The translations under genes and the position numbers were made by a program. Below are positions 12,401 through 27,400 of a DNA stretch of 64,000 nt, in pieces. The notes beneath the pieces are model-generated. The model was given only the letters and a program-made list of their open reading frames with translations, searched no databases and was not told where the DNA came from. The stretch is from Acanthaster planci (taxonomy: Eukaryota > Echinodermata > Asteroidea > Valvatida > Acanthasteridae). Positions within the stretch are counted from its first letter, which is position 1; every line of letters begins with the position of its first letter. The stretch spans positions 124,001 through 188,000 of the forward strand of contig NW_019091549.1 in the NCBI RefSeq assembly GCF_001949145.1. The letters run 5' to 3'.

Positions 12401-15400
12401 GGGTCGTGAAGTTGTGTTATAAATGAGTGGTTAAATTTGACTGTGAAGTTAATTCGATGTTAAAAGGCATTTTGGCAAAATGCACCAGAAGTCAACTCAG
12501 ATGGGAAACTCACCATTACATCATAATTCACAGTTCAAGTGGTGTAAGCATGAAGTGGATATTACAAAGACAAAAAAATGCATCATCAGGAAGAAAGCAC
12601 ATGCATAAAAGGTTTTGTGCTGTGCAAGTCTGAGTCTAACTTCTTCAGAACGTGAAAACTTCCCACTGTAATATTTCCATAATACTTGGCATTGTCAGCA
12701 ACTTAGCTGTTCATGTTCTTTTTAGAATTTCATTCAATTTCACTGAAATTCATTTGTGCAGACTTTGCAAATATTGATTCAAAGGTGCTTTCAAAATCCC
12801 TCAACAGATGTAACTGCAACCTACACGGCAAGTACTGTTCCGTGGATGATAACTCCGAGACTGTGTGTCAGTGTTCACACAACACCATGGGCAAGAACTG
12901 TGAGCAGTGCCTCCCTCTGTATAACAACCGGCCTTGGTCGGTCGGTTCCACCCTTCCGTTTCCAGTGGGGACTGCAAATGAATGTGAAAGTAGGTGTCAC
13001 CTTTAAAAATGCTCAAAATAACAATGTTTTCTGATATTTGTTGGCTCTTTTACAGGATCAAAGTGTTTAAATTCACTGAACTGTGAGCCAGATAAGTCAA
13101 GAAAAACTGGAACAATGAAAGCTATTATTTCTGGTTGGCATTTAACCTTGAAGCTCCTGTAGTTTTCAAAACAGGTTCAACAGGTGGTTGTAAAGGATTT
13201 CATTTAGGATTTGGGAAAGAAGATTCTAGCATCAATCAGTTGACGTGGGGCTTGTCAGTCATTGAAACATTCATTTGTTTTTCACAATGGCATTTGGGGG
13301 GGGTAAGTTTTTTTAGAAGAATGCCCTGGGATGATTTGAATTGCTCTTAAATAAGCTTTTCCTTCAACCAGAAATTGATTTCAAGTCTACTTACCTGTTT
13401 GTCTTACAGTTCATTTCACACTGCCTTCCCTATTTTTGCTGTTTTTAACTAGAATGCATTTGCAATGAGCATAGCGACAGTTGCACATATGACTCGTTCC
13501 TTGGGCAAGGTGTATGCAATGATTGTAGGGACAACACAGCTGGTCCGTCCTGTGATATCTGTGTAAGTGGTTACTTCCGAAATACCAGCATCTCAGCAAG
13601 CAGCCCAGAGTCCTGTATTGGTAAGTTACCTTTTTGTATGTTTTTCAGAAGAACCATTTGAGCAGCCATCATCGGGAGGCAGTGTCATGTTTTACAGAAA
13701 GTTTCATTATCTGTAGACTACGCACAATCTGAAATTTCCCCCTCCCAGTCAACAAAGACACATCAAAAGCATAGACTTGGACACTGTTGCTGCTGTGTGC
13801 TTAGAGTCCATGCAAAGAAGCAACCGATTCAAGTGCCTATGAAGATTTTTTTTAATTGCATCTCCATTTTGACACATTTTAAAACAATAAAATTACTTGT
13901 TTTGCTTACCTTTCCGTTGGTCATATGCTTTGCTCTCCGTTTTTCTACAGAATGTTCGAAAGTTTTGACTGTGGCCGACTGTAACGTGTATGTCTATGGG
14001 TGGTGGTTTTCCTTGGTCCATGTATCATTCTGAGTCAGAGCTGGAACTCTCATATGCATCCTGACATGGCCAGTTAGACTGGTCTGAACATGTGCAGTAA
14101 TGATTTTCAAGAGTTTATTGAAATGTATTCAGTGAAAACTGTGGATTGGTCTGTCACAGAATGCAACTGTGAGCCCCTCGGGACAGTGGAGAATGACACA
14201 AGTTGTGCCCAGTTTTCCATAGACGGCAAGCTCATCGGTCAGTGTAACTGCACTGAGAATGTGGAGGGCCGTGCTTGCGACGTTTGTATGGACGAGTACT
14301 ATGGACTGCTCCAGGTTGACCCACAGGGGACATGCAAAGGTTAGTGACTGCTGTCACCGGCTCAAGGTGACCAACCCTACAAAAGTCAGGCCAACAATCT
14401 GAGAGGATTGCATTAATGTTTTGAAGTGTGTGAATGAAAAGGACATTAAAATAAGTTTTAAGTAACAGGTTTGCGGTAGCACCATGCAAAATATCTCTTG
14501 TGTAAGTATGTGTGGTTCTAAAAGGATGGTACATGTACCTTACAGAACCACACCTACTAAAAAAAGAGATATTTTTGTATGGTGCTACAGTAACCTGTGC
14601 CTGCTTCACCATGAAAAGCATCAAATCTCAAAATAAACTTTACTTAGCAAAGAGTGTATTGAGCTCTCTGTGTTCATACGTTGTCACACGTCTTTATGTT
14701 TGTCTTCCATTATAAAAGAGAAGAGCATTGACAGACAGAAGCATTTTACACTGAAAACAAAACAGGAAAAGCACCACAAATATTGGGCTCCTCAGTCTTC
14801 AAACAACATTTCCAATCTCTTTGGACTATCCCAGTCTGCTGTCCAATAATGTGCATAATACAGGTGCTCTAGATCTGGTGTGGTCAGTTGAATCTGAGTT
14901 GCTTTATTGAGTTTTTGGAATCGAGTGAGGTTTAATAATAAACTTGCTCAAGCTTGCTCTGTTTATTCCCATGATCTTGCATTTTTTGCCCCAGAGTGCA
15001 GTTGCAATCTCCTGGGCACAGTCAATGCCAGCAACGTCTGTGAAAAGGAGTTAGGAGCATGCCTCTGCAAGCCCAGCACAGGCAACCGTGACTGTGGACA
15101 ATGCAGGGATAGTTACTATGGTTACCCAACTACAGAAAGTGAGGTATACATGTACATGTTGAACACGAATGTAAAGCCCAGGGCTCCAAAAAATTAACCA
15201 CAAGTTTAGACTTCATATCATTAATGGATAGAAGTCACATCTGAAAAATCCATGCAAAGTCATCCAGATTGTTTCTTAATAATCAGAAAGAACATTGCTA
15301 AGCACTGTCTCAAAAGTAAAGTAAAATGTCTGTCAGTGACTGAGGTTAACTCAAGCCAGAGTAGAAATATATGCCTAATGTTTTCACACACACAGTGTGC

Positions 15401-18400
15401 ATGGGCAGGCCCTAACTGCATTACAAGGATGTTGTATATTCTAGGCAAGTTAAGACAGAGGTGTGGGGACATTTCTCTGTCCCCACAACAATTTTTGGTC
15501 CCCACAAAAATCGTTGCAGTGATGAGCGCCTGTCCCCAAAAACTACGGACTGTGAATGCAAGAACGCTTGTACGCATGTCACGTATTCGTAACTGACCGG
15601 AGCAAAGAATTTCAACACCTATATTTATGATTACTAAACATAACGCCTTGTTGTGGAGCATTTGACTTGGCACAAGTTTGTGAATAATTTTAACAGAAAA
15701 TTCATTCGGATTAGAACTCATGAGTGGAATGCAGCTTTGAAGACCTGCTCAGATGGTGAAAGTCCTCACTGTCCCGGCCATGTTTGTTTTTTTTTTGTTT
15801 AGGAGTGTTCAGCGTGTGACTGCAGCATTGGAGGATCCACCTCCCCGGTATGCAACAAAGTGTCGGGTCGCTGTTCTTGCCGCCGTAACATTACAGACAG
15901 ACAGTGCTCAGTCACCGAGCAAGGCTTCTACTTTGAGCTGCTTGACAGTAATCGGTCAGTGTCAGGCCCAATGTCAAGATGCTGGGTAGATTAAGAAATC
16001 TAGATTGTCTATACCTAAAATTAGATGCAGATTCTTCCAAATGTATATAATCCTGTAAACTTCTTTCAGTACACTATGGGAGACTTTGAGACGCTTGGTG
16101 GCACCAGATAAACCCGGCTGTTTTGCCAGTTCTGGGCACGTGCTCGCAGTTTTGGGCATGTATTGTAGTTTTGAGCATGCAGGCAACTGTGGAAAAGGAG
16201 TTATTTTCTCTGCCACCACTAAGCATCTCAAAGTCTCCTATTGTTCTGTAACCTTATATCATTTTGTCATTTTCAGAATATCATAATCCATCAGTGTTAT
16301 TTACCATTGTAATATTTAATTTCAAAGAGGCCCGTATCTAAGTTAATTCAGATTTGAATTCTGCATGTCCTCATTTGTATTATTTTTATTAAATTGACTT
16401 TGATTTTTTCTGTTGATGCTTTGTTAACAGATATGTATATTTTAGTTGAAGTCTCATTCTTGTAAATTCCTTTGCTCAGCTATGATTCATGGGAGGCCGA
16501 ATCTGACTGCTTGCGTACCTCTGCCGTGCCTTTCAACCTCTTTACCGGTTCTGGCTTTCAGACTTGTTACCAGGGCAACCAGGTGACATTCAGAGGAGTC
16601 AGGGCTGTCACTAGCCTGGCTGATGCCCTGTAAGTGACACGTCATCATCCACATCCAATTTAACGTCTTTGCTACAAATTACAGAATGTTTAATATACGC
16701 ACATTGTCAGTTCTTAGTAAATCAAACAGAACAAAATTGCAGCCAACAACTGTAATGCCCTTTTTCGAAAATAGACACAGTATGTTGTGGATTCTCTCGT
16801 GTATTCAAGTCTCCAAGTTTTGAAAACTTTGAATCTGTCATGCTGTTCAATTTGGCAACATTTTCAAGGGCAGATTAGCAAGTTGTGTACATGGAGCATG
16901 CTCCCAGTCCCTGCCCCTTTAATTCTCGTCCCCTTGTATTACTCCTGTTTTTCTTCAAAATTGTACCCCAGAGGAGCCTTAGATTGCAATGAATAAGGTA
17001 CAGAGGAATTTCACATGTTCAGGGGCTCCTGAAGGTCACACATACCCTATGCAGTAAGGGATGATATTGGTAGAACCCACAGGATAAGGTATATAGATTC
17101 ACACACATTTTTGTTACCTTATGATTTGGCCCTCAAGGTTGCATCCCTTTATGAAAGCTCTGGACCCCTGATTCTCCTGGTTTCATGAGAAGAGGTTTTA
17201 AAGTTTACTGGGTGTGTTTTCATGACCTCTAAACTGAAACTGAAACATGATCAAACATCAGAGTGATAAGCAGGAACATGTTTAATGTGGCCCTGAAAAA
17301 TGCAGAGGTGGAACTGGTTACATCATCTAATAGAGACGAAGCAGACGACTTGTTGATGAATGTCATTTTTGTGTAGTGCTGTTGCTCGGTCATTTCACAG
17401 TTTAGAATAAATCACGTATTTTGCAACAAGAAATTTGAGGATGCTGTCATTGTTTTTTGGAGATGACCAAGAATTGCCTACTAGTTTTCCACCATTTTGA
17501 CGTTGCGATGAACCAACTCCAGTCTTCCATTCTTGTTTAGTCAGAACAAAACATCACATAGGCATAACCAAAGTTGCTGAACTTCCCAACAGGTGACCTG
17601 AGCAGAAACACATTTCTGGCTGTTGCTACAAAAACATGCCACTGGTGACTTGATGGCAGAAATTGATCAGGGACCACTGTTGAAGTAGTTTGCCAATGTT
17701 TCATTATAAAGAAATACCTGTGACATGATCGTTATGCTAAATATCATTTTTTGTATATGTCCAGGTTTTACCGTCCTGCTATCCGCTACACCTATGACTC
17801 CACTTCCCCTTGGCAGCAAGCCAATTTGAATGTTGTCGTGTCCCAGCCAGATGCTGGTTCTTCATCCTGCCCGGTGGCTGCCAACACCCCCATCTCCTCG
17901 TTGGTCATCAGCTTGCCCCCGGGCACGGCAACGGCCTGGTATGCATCGCAGGGAGAATCTCTGATGCTGGATCGGCGGTGCCGATACGACTTCACTCTGA
18001 CGCTGAGCTCCAGAGGGGCCGGTGCCCAGGAAATCAAGATCGATGGGCTGGTGATCATGCCAGCCCCCAATGCCTTCTCTGTCTACACTCAAGCTGGTGA
18101 GATTTCAAATTGAAATGTTGGGCTGTGTTCAAGGTTTAATCTAGTACCATGCATGATGTGCTTTTTTCAAGATGGCAACAAGGTAACTGCCAACCATTTA
18201 GTGTGATCTGAGAGCGATGTGCACATAACATTTTCGTGCACCTGATAGTATTGAGAATGCACAGTTTTACAAATGAAACAAGAGTCTATGAGGTAATACA
18301 TGACACCAGCTGCCATCTCACATCTCTACGATGCCATCTCTATGCTGCCATCTCATCTCTAAAAAATCCTAAATCTACACGTTGACAGAGGTACCTAAAA

Positions 18401-21400
18401 GTTAACGCATAAAGAGATTTGTATGGAGATCTAAACGAGTATTATCCAACCTTTTCTGACATTTGTGATAGTACAGGGGTCCCTCAACAAATTCAATTCA
18501 ATATTAATTTATACAATGAATTTGACAGGATCAGGATTTGAACCTCTAGTGCATGAACACATACCAGATAAGTACTAAACCAGAGAATCTATTAAGTAAA
18601 ATGTAGGCAAAGTCCCACAGAATCTTAACATCATTGCAGATGTTACAGAAATAAGCCCAGTTCTTTGATAAACGTTTGATCTAACCATCATCACTTTCAA
18701 GCATTACTTTCCCACATGACTATTGCATATTTTTGCTTTCTGGCAAAAAAAAAAACACATTTGATAAGTACAACTGCTGGATGCCTGTTTTAACTTGGAA
18801 GTTTCTTGTATTGCTTGTATAACAACTTTCATGTTATCTTCCAAAGATATACCCACAAAGGAGATTTATACAGCATGCATTAGCAACATGACAGCGATAG
18901 CGACGCGGCAGTCTGCCATCGACCAGTGTCGAGCCTTCATGTTTTCTGTGTCAGCTGAGAGCAAAAACGGAGCAGTAGGTAAGTCACTGTCTTGTTTACA
19001 AAGATTCAAGCGAAGCACTAGGCAATTTGGAATGTAAATGCGTAACTCCAGAAATTAGGGGTCCCTGTTTTTTGTGTCCCTGTCACATCAAACATATGAT
19101 TTGAAAGTTCAGAACACATTTTCTAATTTCCAAGAGTGATGAATTAATACAAATTACCTGCCAAACAAGTGGTAATAGTTTGAAATCAATTCCGGTGATA
19201 TTTCCATGTCAAATAACAAAGGTCAGATGTAAGAGGAACACGAAAATGTCACACTTTGGACCTCTGATTTTTGGAATTACCCAAATCCTTCTGAAATTGG
19301 ATTGAAAAATAGGTTGAAAAGGGGGACCTCATGGAGTGAAATCTCAATCTATAGGAGTGAGGTCATTCAATTTCGGTCAGAGGGAGTGAAATTTCATTCT
19401 TTAAACTTTAAAGAGAAGTCAAAGGCACACTGACCATGTGGACTCCATAGATGAGGAGCCAATGGTGCCTTGAAAGGACATTTTTTACCATTTTAGAGTG
19501 AATGTTTATGAGTGTAAACCTAGAGTTTTATGACCCACTGCCTTCTGTTTTGCATCTTCCCATTTCCATTTGTTCCGTATATCGTAATGCTGTAGTGCTT
19601 CATTTTTTATCCATTCAGTGAGCTTCTGTGTACATGCATTCTTTGTTCTCCTGCACTCTGTGTAGTCTGTGCCAAACAAACCAAACTTTTTTGTAATTGT
19701 TGGGCACAACATTCTTTTATAATTGGTTTGTTAACTGCCCAACACTTCCCAAATGTTAGCCTTCTGAACCAGTTCAGAATGTTAAGTCCAATGGTGCAAG
19801 GTTCAGTGTGAACATAGGTACTGCCATCCATGGAATAAAAGGGTGCATTTTAATCCACTGATTTACAAAAGCCATGACTGATAAGGATTAGTGATGCTAT
19901 GCCTTTGTTAACCAACTTATGGATGACATCTGCCTTTGTTTGCGACTGGACTGGATGCATGGACAGGCCTTGATTTCAGAGAATCAAAAAAGCCACAAAG
20001 CCAACTCCCAAAACTGTTCCTTTAATAATTTGGCCAACTGTTTGACAGTTCAAGAACCATTTGTAACATTGTGCCGTAAAAAAGATGCACTTTGAAATAA
20101 ACGTACTTCTTACATGTTTGCACCCACAACAGCCACAGTTTTTTCCAGTTCTCAAGGATCTTATCCAATTCTTTTTTGTCAGTTTGTGACTGTGATCCAA
20201 CAGGCACCATTGGCAGTGGATGCAATTCATACGGCGGAGCGTGCACATGCAAGAGTGGCGTTGGTGGACGCCGCTGTGATCGTTGCCTGCCAGGATTCTT
20301 CGGCTTCTCAGCTGAGGGCTGCACATGTGAGAAAAACACTGTTCATGTTCCCTAAAAGCGTGTGAAACATTTTGTTACAACATGTGCTCCTTCCAATCGC
20401 AACAGTTGAATTTTAAAACAGCCAGAGGTCAACACTTTAAATAATGCCTAAATCAGTCGCAAATGCGACCAAATTTTTGCCAATGCAATCATATTTTGGC
20501 CATAGAGTCATCATTTGTGACTTACGATAGCTTCAAAACGACATACAAAATGCACTTGAACAATTTTGAGTATGCATAAAAATCAAAATAGCAATGATTA
20601 TGTACTCAAAATTCATTCTGGAAATGTATAAATGGCAGCGCAAATCGCATCATTAATTTAAAACTTACCACGTGCACTGTACATGTTCATGCACTCTACA
20701 CGTATTGCTATCCCACGCACGATCTGCATGGGGTAACGGTACGAGTCAGTGTTGTTTGGTTCACGATCTAAACATACATTGTTGATACACTGTATACGGA
20801 CACCAGGGCTGTTTTATATGTTATGGTGTGGGCTCCATTTTTTGCTGCTTTTTTGCTGCAACGTAAATGAAGCCTGAAGCGGAGCTCCTGCTGGAATTAA
20901 AGGGTGTTGCCGTGATTTAGAGTGTCTGAAATAGCGGAATACATGCAGCAGGGTGTCCTGCAACACGCTGAAACCACGGACGTTATGACATCCGTGGCTG
21001 AACCCCATGGCAAGAAGCCTGATTTCATGGATTAACCTCATTGGCGTTCCTATATGCACATTATGTGGTGTACGTGTGTCGGGCCTGGTTATGATTATAA
21101 ATTATTGATGCTGCCTTTTTTGCTGGCGACAATATTTCTCCATTTAGGGGTCAATTGATTACTAAACTTTCATGGAAGTGCTAGCGCCTAGATTAGCCAA
21201 TGGCTACCAAGTTATTTTTCTCTGTTTAAAGGGTTAGCAGAGGTAGAATTCAGTTGAATTTAATTGAAAAGCAACATTTACTTCCATACTTCAAATAAGT
21301 AGATCAAATATAAATCCAAATGAAATAAGGCCATAATAGAAATAATTATAATAGTGCTTGTCTGAAATTATGAACAAGAATCCACCCTTTTCGACATTTT

Positions 21401-24400
21401 CTCCAATAGAAGGAGGGATCCAGAGCCAAATTTTGGAGGAGCTAAACTAGTTTTTTAGGGGCCTAAACTTTTCAAGAGTTTTCCATGGTTCCTTTTTTAA
21501 GGTCTTTAAGAGGGGTACAGTCCTTGTGATTTGGAAATTGTAGGCGTGTGAAAAAAAAAGAGATTCTTTTCGTTTCATTTTTCTCACAGATGGCAAAATA
21601 TATTTATAAAGTATAATTATAAAGTAAACTCATGCCCAGGAGTTTGGATGGTTCGGACGTGCAATTATTCGCACTTGTCGGGAAGCTTTTAGGCGTGTGA
21701 TGGTGTGGGAGTGCAATCGCATGCCTTAAAATGAAAGGACTGGGGGCGTAGCTACATTTAGGGCTTTTTATGCGCTTACACAAGGTTTTTTCCTCTGCCG
21801 AATCTACATATTTTCCAATGATATCGCGCAGTCATTTTGACACCAATTTGCGAAAAAATGGACACTACCCAAAATGTATACATGTACCTTCCTATTGACA
21901 TGCAGAAAAGCAGACAGGCCAGCATGCGTGAGGCCATGAACTTCAAATGACTATAACAACAAAATCCTCCCTCAGATCTAATTGTAACCTGACAGATAAT
22001 GAGTAATGAGTATCAATATGAGTTTTTAGGGCTTTGAGATCTGAAAAACCTTACACTTCGAGTTTAAAGCATTCAGTTTCAAGAGAACATTAAAACAACT
22101 TCTCAGTTTTGTGGCTTTTGGTTCATTAGTATTTTCTCTCTCTGCCATAACTGTTTTAGATTTTAGAAAAGTTGTCTGATAAATACCTTCATGTAACTAA
22201 AGAGAATAGTAAAACGTTCCAAAAATTTAAAAGTGTTTAGTGATCAATGCACAAGAGTACACAAGAAAGTATGAAAAGTATACACCTTGTTTTGTCAAAT
22301 CCATAATCTATCTAATGAGGGAATCAACCTGGGGGAAGGGGCAGAGAAGGAAGCCTTTGAGTATAGAATTGAAGTTTTGACCATTTGATTCTGGTGGAAT
22401 AATGTGCATGGATTTATGGGAGAAAACATTTTTATTCCGGTTCTGAGCAGCTTGCAACTGTGACGTGACGGGATCGCTTAGCCTGGCCTGTGACTTTGGC
22501 TCTGGCCAGTGCCCGTGCAAATCTGGTGTGGCACCGAATGGTCAACTGAATGACCAAGGCAACAGTGCCAGTCGGCATTGCCGAAGCTGCTTGGCCAACT
22601 ACTACGGGTTCAGCACAGGCGGGGGATGCCTTGCGTGCAACTGCAACCCAGAGGGGTCATCCACCTTGCAGTGCTCGGAGACTGGTGTGTGTCCGTGCAA
22701 ACAGACCATCTCGGGGAACCAATGCAGTAACTGCTTGCCGGGATACTACTCATTCTCAGCGAATGGCTGCACGTAAGCCTGAAACAATTTCATTTAGATG
22801 TTAATCCCTCCAATGGGAATCATTGCTCATCATTTTCATTGCATGGGCAGTGTATGATGATATATGGAGTAATGTAGGGTAGTTTAGGTCAGTACACTGG
22901 CGAGTAAATAGTGTTGGTTGTATTTCCTGTATTTTCACTACATTTGTCCAGAAAGTTATCTGATCTGTGTCCAGCCTCAGTGTGGATGTCAGTGACATCC
23001 AGCTAGGGGTGGAGATGGGGGGAAAGTAATGTTACTTTTGTTTAGTGAGCGAAAGTGCCAGCATATTAGAAACTGTGAGTTACCACTATCTTTCGGGGGA
23101 GGGGGAGAGGAGGATTTTCCACAGAATTCCATTCCCCCCACCTTGATATGCGACTGATGGATGTCTTAACCACTTGACCTTGATATTCACAGGGGTCAAA
23201 TGGATTCTAATTGAAATTCCCATTGTTCTTCTTCTTGTTTCAAAAAGGCCATGCAACTGCAACCCCGCAGGTTCGACCAGTACAAGCTGCCATCCTGACC
23301 AGGGCACCTGTGCCTGCAAGCCCAATGCCCAGGGCCCCAAGTGTAGCCAGTGCCAGCCGGGCTACTTCAACCTGCAGCCGACCAATCCTGACGGCTGTCA
23401 GCCTTGCTTCTGCTATGGCCACGGCAGCCAATGCAACGCGGCACCAGGCTACATTGCCTCCAGCATCGCAGACGATTTCACTGCCCAGGGGTAAGCAGTC
23501 TCTTGTGAATGTAGTCGGTTATAAATGTGGTTGATCATTGTACATGTGTGGATTAATTCAAATAACACCCTTACACAGTCTTTGTCCTTGGTGTTTTAAC
23601 TGTAGCGCTCTGCTAAATTACTAAAGTTCTAACTCTTCAATCCCCACATGGACAAGTTTTGACACCATCTTAATCACGTTTTTAATTCATGTGCATATTT
23701 GTAGAACATAAAGAAAAAAAAGACAGACCAACTTCCAAATGAAGTACTTGAAATACGTTGCTCAAGTACATGATATGCAAATAACATGTATTAAAAGTAT
23801 ATTTTCTATCAGTAGTGTGATGATTGTAAAAGCCTCAGCCTTATTTATCTGTAAATGCACCTTGCTGGCATTTGCGTTGTTTACACCGAGAACAACAAAA
23901 TAAAATGCTTAATCACTGAAAGCATTGATTTCCTGTGAGGCATTATAATTAAGCAGTGAATTCATGCCAAGTTAAGCATTGTATAGTTGAAGGCCTGGAC
24001 TCCCAGCTTTTCCCTTACTTAACATTTCCAATAATCAGAATCACTGCCCTTTTCACTCTACTTATTCAAAATTATTTTCTACAAAAGTTGGGTGCTTTGG
24101 AATTATTATTTCACAAACTAAGCACCCTTAAAAGTCACTAGGTACAATGTACTTTGCTTCCAATTTGTCTGTTTCCCTTTTAACTCCGGCTAAATTTAAG
24201 GTAATTACAGTCATTTGCAAAAGTTTAAGACCACCTTGAATTTTATTGGTATTTCTGTCACTGGGCCGGCATTACACTGTCTCACTGAATGATTACTTAA
24301 CATGATTTTACAGTGGTGCATAGCATCAGTGTAGTGCTATATACCCAATTGAAAGAAATTTTTTGCAAAGGCAGTTCTTGTATGACATTTTGTCTGCAAG

Positions 24401-27400
24401 GCAGCATGAGTAAAAAAAAAACAGTCTAAGCAATCAGAAATAAGGGAGGGCACACTGAACATTAGACTGTTAACATGTCAAATCATGGAAATGTAGTCAA
24501 AAATGTTCAACCAAGGTACCAAGGTTACACATCGAAAATAAACATAAGTTGCCATGATTGATTGGTTTAAGTTTGGTTTTCCTTCAGGTTAATGCATTTT
24601 CTATGGGTGGTCCTAAACTTTTGCAAATGAATGTAATAGACCATTCTGATATTGCCTATTGCTTTCTGGAATTGCCTACTAGTTGCAAGGGCAGCCAAAC
24701 TCTGCAGAAAGTTCACTCTTGGTTGGTGACAGAGTTTGTTTCAACATGCGCATTTTCCTCATTACATTCAGAATGGGAGTTCTAGGATTGAGTAGTGTAG
24801 TGTTTTGCCAGCTGTGTGAGATTTTTTTCTAACACTTGTGCATTATCGTGAATTATTCTTTTGCTCTTTGATAACCAGCCATAGTTTGCGAACCACAAGT
24901 AGGCAAAACTGTGACTGTAATGTAGAAAGTTACAAGTCTCTTCTTTTCAAGTGAATTTTATGTGCTTGAGTCAACTCTGTCGCTTGCTCCAGGCATTGGA
25001 GATCCACATCCTAACAACAATAGATGATTTTGATTCTAATGTTTTTGCGGATGGGAGGGGGCAGCTGCTTGCCAGGGGAGGGCCTTCCCCCCTTGGCGAC
25101 TGGCTTGGATTGATTAACTCGTGCTATGAAGTGTTGGTAGTTCAGCCTCAGTTGTACTTGTCCCCTTTCCTCACTCCCCACCTGCTATAAATCATACAGC
25201 CACCTTCCAACCTGCCTCCGTCCGACTGACCCCCCTCCAACCACTCGCCCGCCAACCATTATCATTCCATCAACCTTGCCTCCCACACCGTCGTCCATCC
25301 CCCCTACCAGTCCATGCCCAACCACACCCCCTCCCTGCCTCCCTCCCCTCCCGCCGTGCCTTTGCTTCAGTCGTCACTCCACGCAATCTCAACGCTCCAA
25401 CTCATGTAAAAGTTCCAGGAGTTGGAGTGCCACAGAGCCTACGGCCCTGATGGTCAACCCAGACAACATGAGAGTCGTTCACCCCGCGGCGTCTCCCAGC
25501 ACCTCCTACATCTACCTGCTGGTTCCCAGGGAGTACCTCGGCTCACACCTGGACCTTTACAGTCAGACATTCGCCTACACCATGAAGCTGGACATGGGGT
25601 CAGTGGACAACACCACGAGCCAATACTTGATCATCACAGGGGGACGGAGCAACATGGCTGTGTATTACAGCGCCGAGGTGTTCACTCCCATGCCAACGGA
25701 GAGGCGGTTTGAGGCTATATTTTATGAGTCCAACTGGCAAGTGGTAGGTTTTGAGAGGGCACCCACGGTCAGTGAGTTTCAAGGTTAGTTTCCCCATTGT
25801 ATCATAAATCTGAAACAATTCATAATATCAGTCAGGAGGCCAAATTTTTATCAAATTTGCATTTTGAGCAGTGCTGACGTTGTGAACAATAGATATTTCC
25901 ATCTGTCAAATTTATTGAAAAAATCACATATTCAGTGAGGATAAATGCAGATACATGCTAACTTGGCATGTAATGCGATGTGCACAATTAATGCGCCTCC
26001 ACTCAGGCTGATTGCCCACAATTTTTATCTCCACAGTTTTGCTCATTACCAGCAATTTATGCCTTTATATATCTGGTTTTATGCCACATAATTGTACTCT
26101 TTGTTATGGTTTGTCAGAGATCCTGAGTGACATTGCCAGCATCCAAATTCGTGCCTCATTTGGCAACGGCACAGCCAGCACGTTCTACAGTGTTTCCATG
26201 GATACGGCCAAGTACATGCCAACTCCAGGAAGCTCCACCAGTTTTGTGACTACGGTAGAGCAGTGCACATGCCGTGTATCGACAAACACTATGGGTAAGA
26301 TAACGTTTTTTCTGGAGTATTTACTGTCAGGGTATGGAAGTTTCATAAAAAGGATTCCATTTTTATTGTACCAGATTTATTTTCTGCTTTTTCTTTCTGC
26401 TGGTTTTTTTTTGGGGGGATATGCAGTTTTTCTTAATACTGCTGGATAACTCCTTGAAAAAGTCCCATTTTATCCCATACGTTAAGCCATGTTTTTTTTT
26501 CAATTACACAAGCAACACAGTGACTAGGAATGTAACAATACTTGTGGGTATTCTCCATCCTGATTGCAAACAAAAGAATGAAAAACACTGATATCCATGA
26601 ATGTATTCAAGGGTAAATTGCCCATTTTGCTGGGACACAACATGCCTTAAATTGTGGACTTGCACTTCTCTTGCTGGTTTATGGTAATGCTCATCACAAA
26701 ACCAAGTAGGATAATCCTTTTCCCACCATTGTGTGTAACTCCAAATATTTTGGAAAAGGATATATTTATAGTCTTAAGTGCCAACTTGTGATAGTTCCGA
26801 CCACTGGCAGCAGAAGGGGGGGGGCAGTGGCCCCCCACTTTTCCACCTTGGGGGTATGGCCTCCAAACTTTTTGCAGGGCTTATAATGGGGCAGGGCTTC
26901 ATGGATTGGCCTATTAATGGCTGATGCCTGATGGTCTAACAACTGCCCCCCTCCCACTTCCAAAATCGTTCTGCTGCAGCTGGTTCTTACCAGTAGTGTA
27001 ACTGGGGTACATTTTGCAGGGGACCCTCATTTTCTGGAGGCTGGGTGGGGGTACAGGCATGGAGGAGGGCCTGTGCCTACCCCAATCCTCCCCCAGTTAC
27101 GGCTCTTACTACCAATGCAGAACATGTTGGATTCCTGTAATTCTTTTCATTGACTTGAAGGCCTCTCATGCGATCAATGCCAGCCCGGGACATACCGGCA
27201 GAATTCAATGGACACGCCTTTCGATGCGTGCCTGCCTTGCAACTGCAGCGGCCGGGCCAACACGTGCAACACCGTGACGGGCGTGTGCCAGGGCTGCCAG
27301 CTGGGCACGGTGGGGGACCACTGCGAGAGCTGTGCGGCCAATGTGCAGGAGCCACTGTGCGACGCTTGTCTGGCTGACCACTACGGGTTTGGGACTGAAC

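Larger units (their letters stand above)
23491..25418 (+). other. Laminin intron 13
   Basis: This 1.9 kb intron carries a Tc1/mariner-like inverted-repeat element (24204-24637). Near the acceptor lies an unusually long cytosine-rich tract (25196-25390). No gene is seen. Confidence 0.6.

Noticed and set aside
15139-15143. Alternative donor GTGAGG at the end of laminin exon 6
   Set aside because: Using it forces a phase that gives a stop codon in exon 7; the GTATAC donor at 15144 keeps the frame.
25276-25418. Pro-rich N-terminal extension of laminin exon 14
   Set aside because: This is an intronic C-rich tract before a good acceptor; including it breaks the LN-to-coil phase chain and the L4 alignment.
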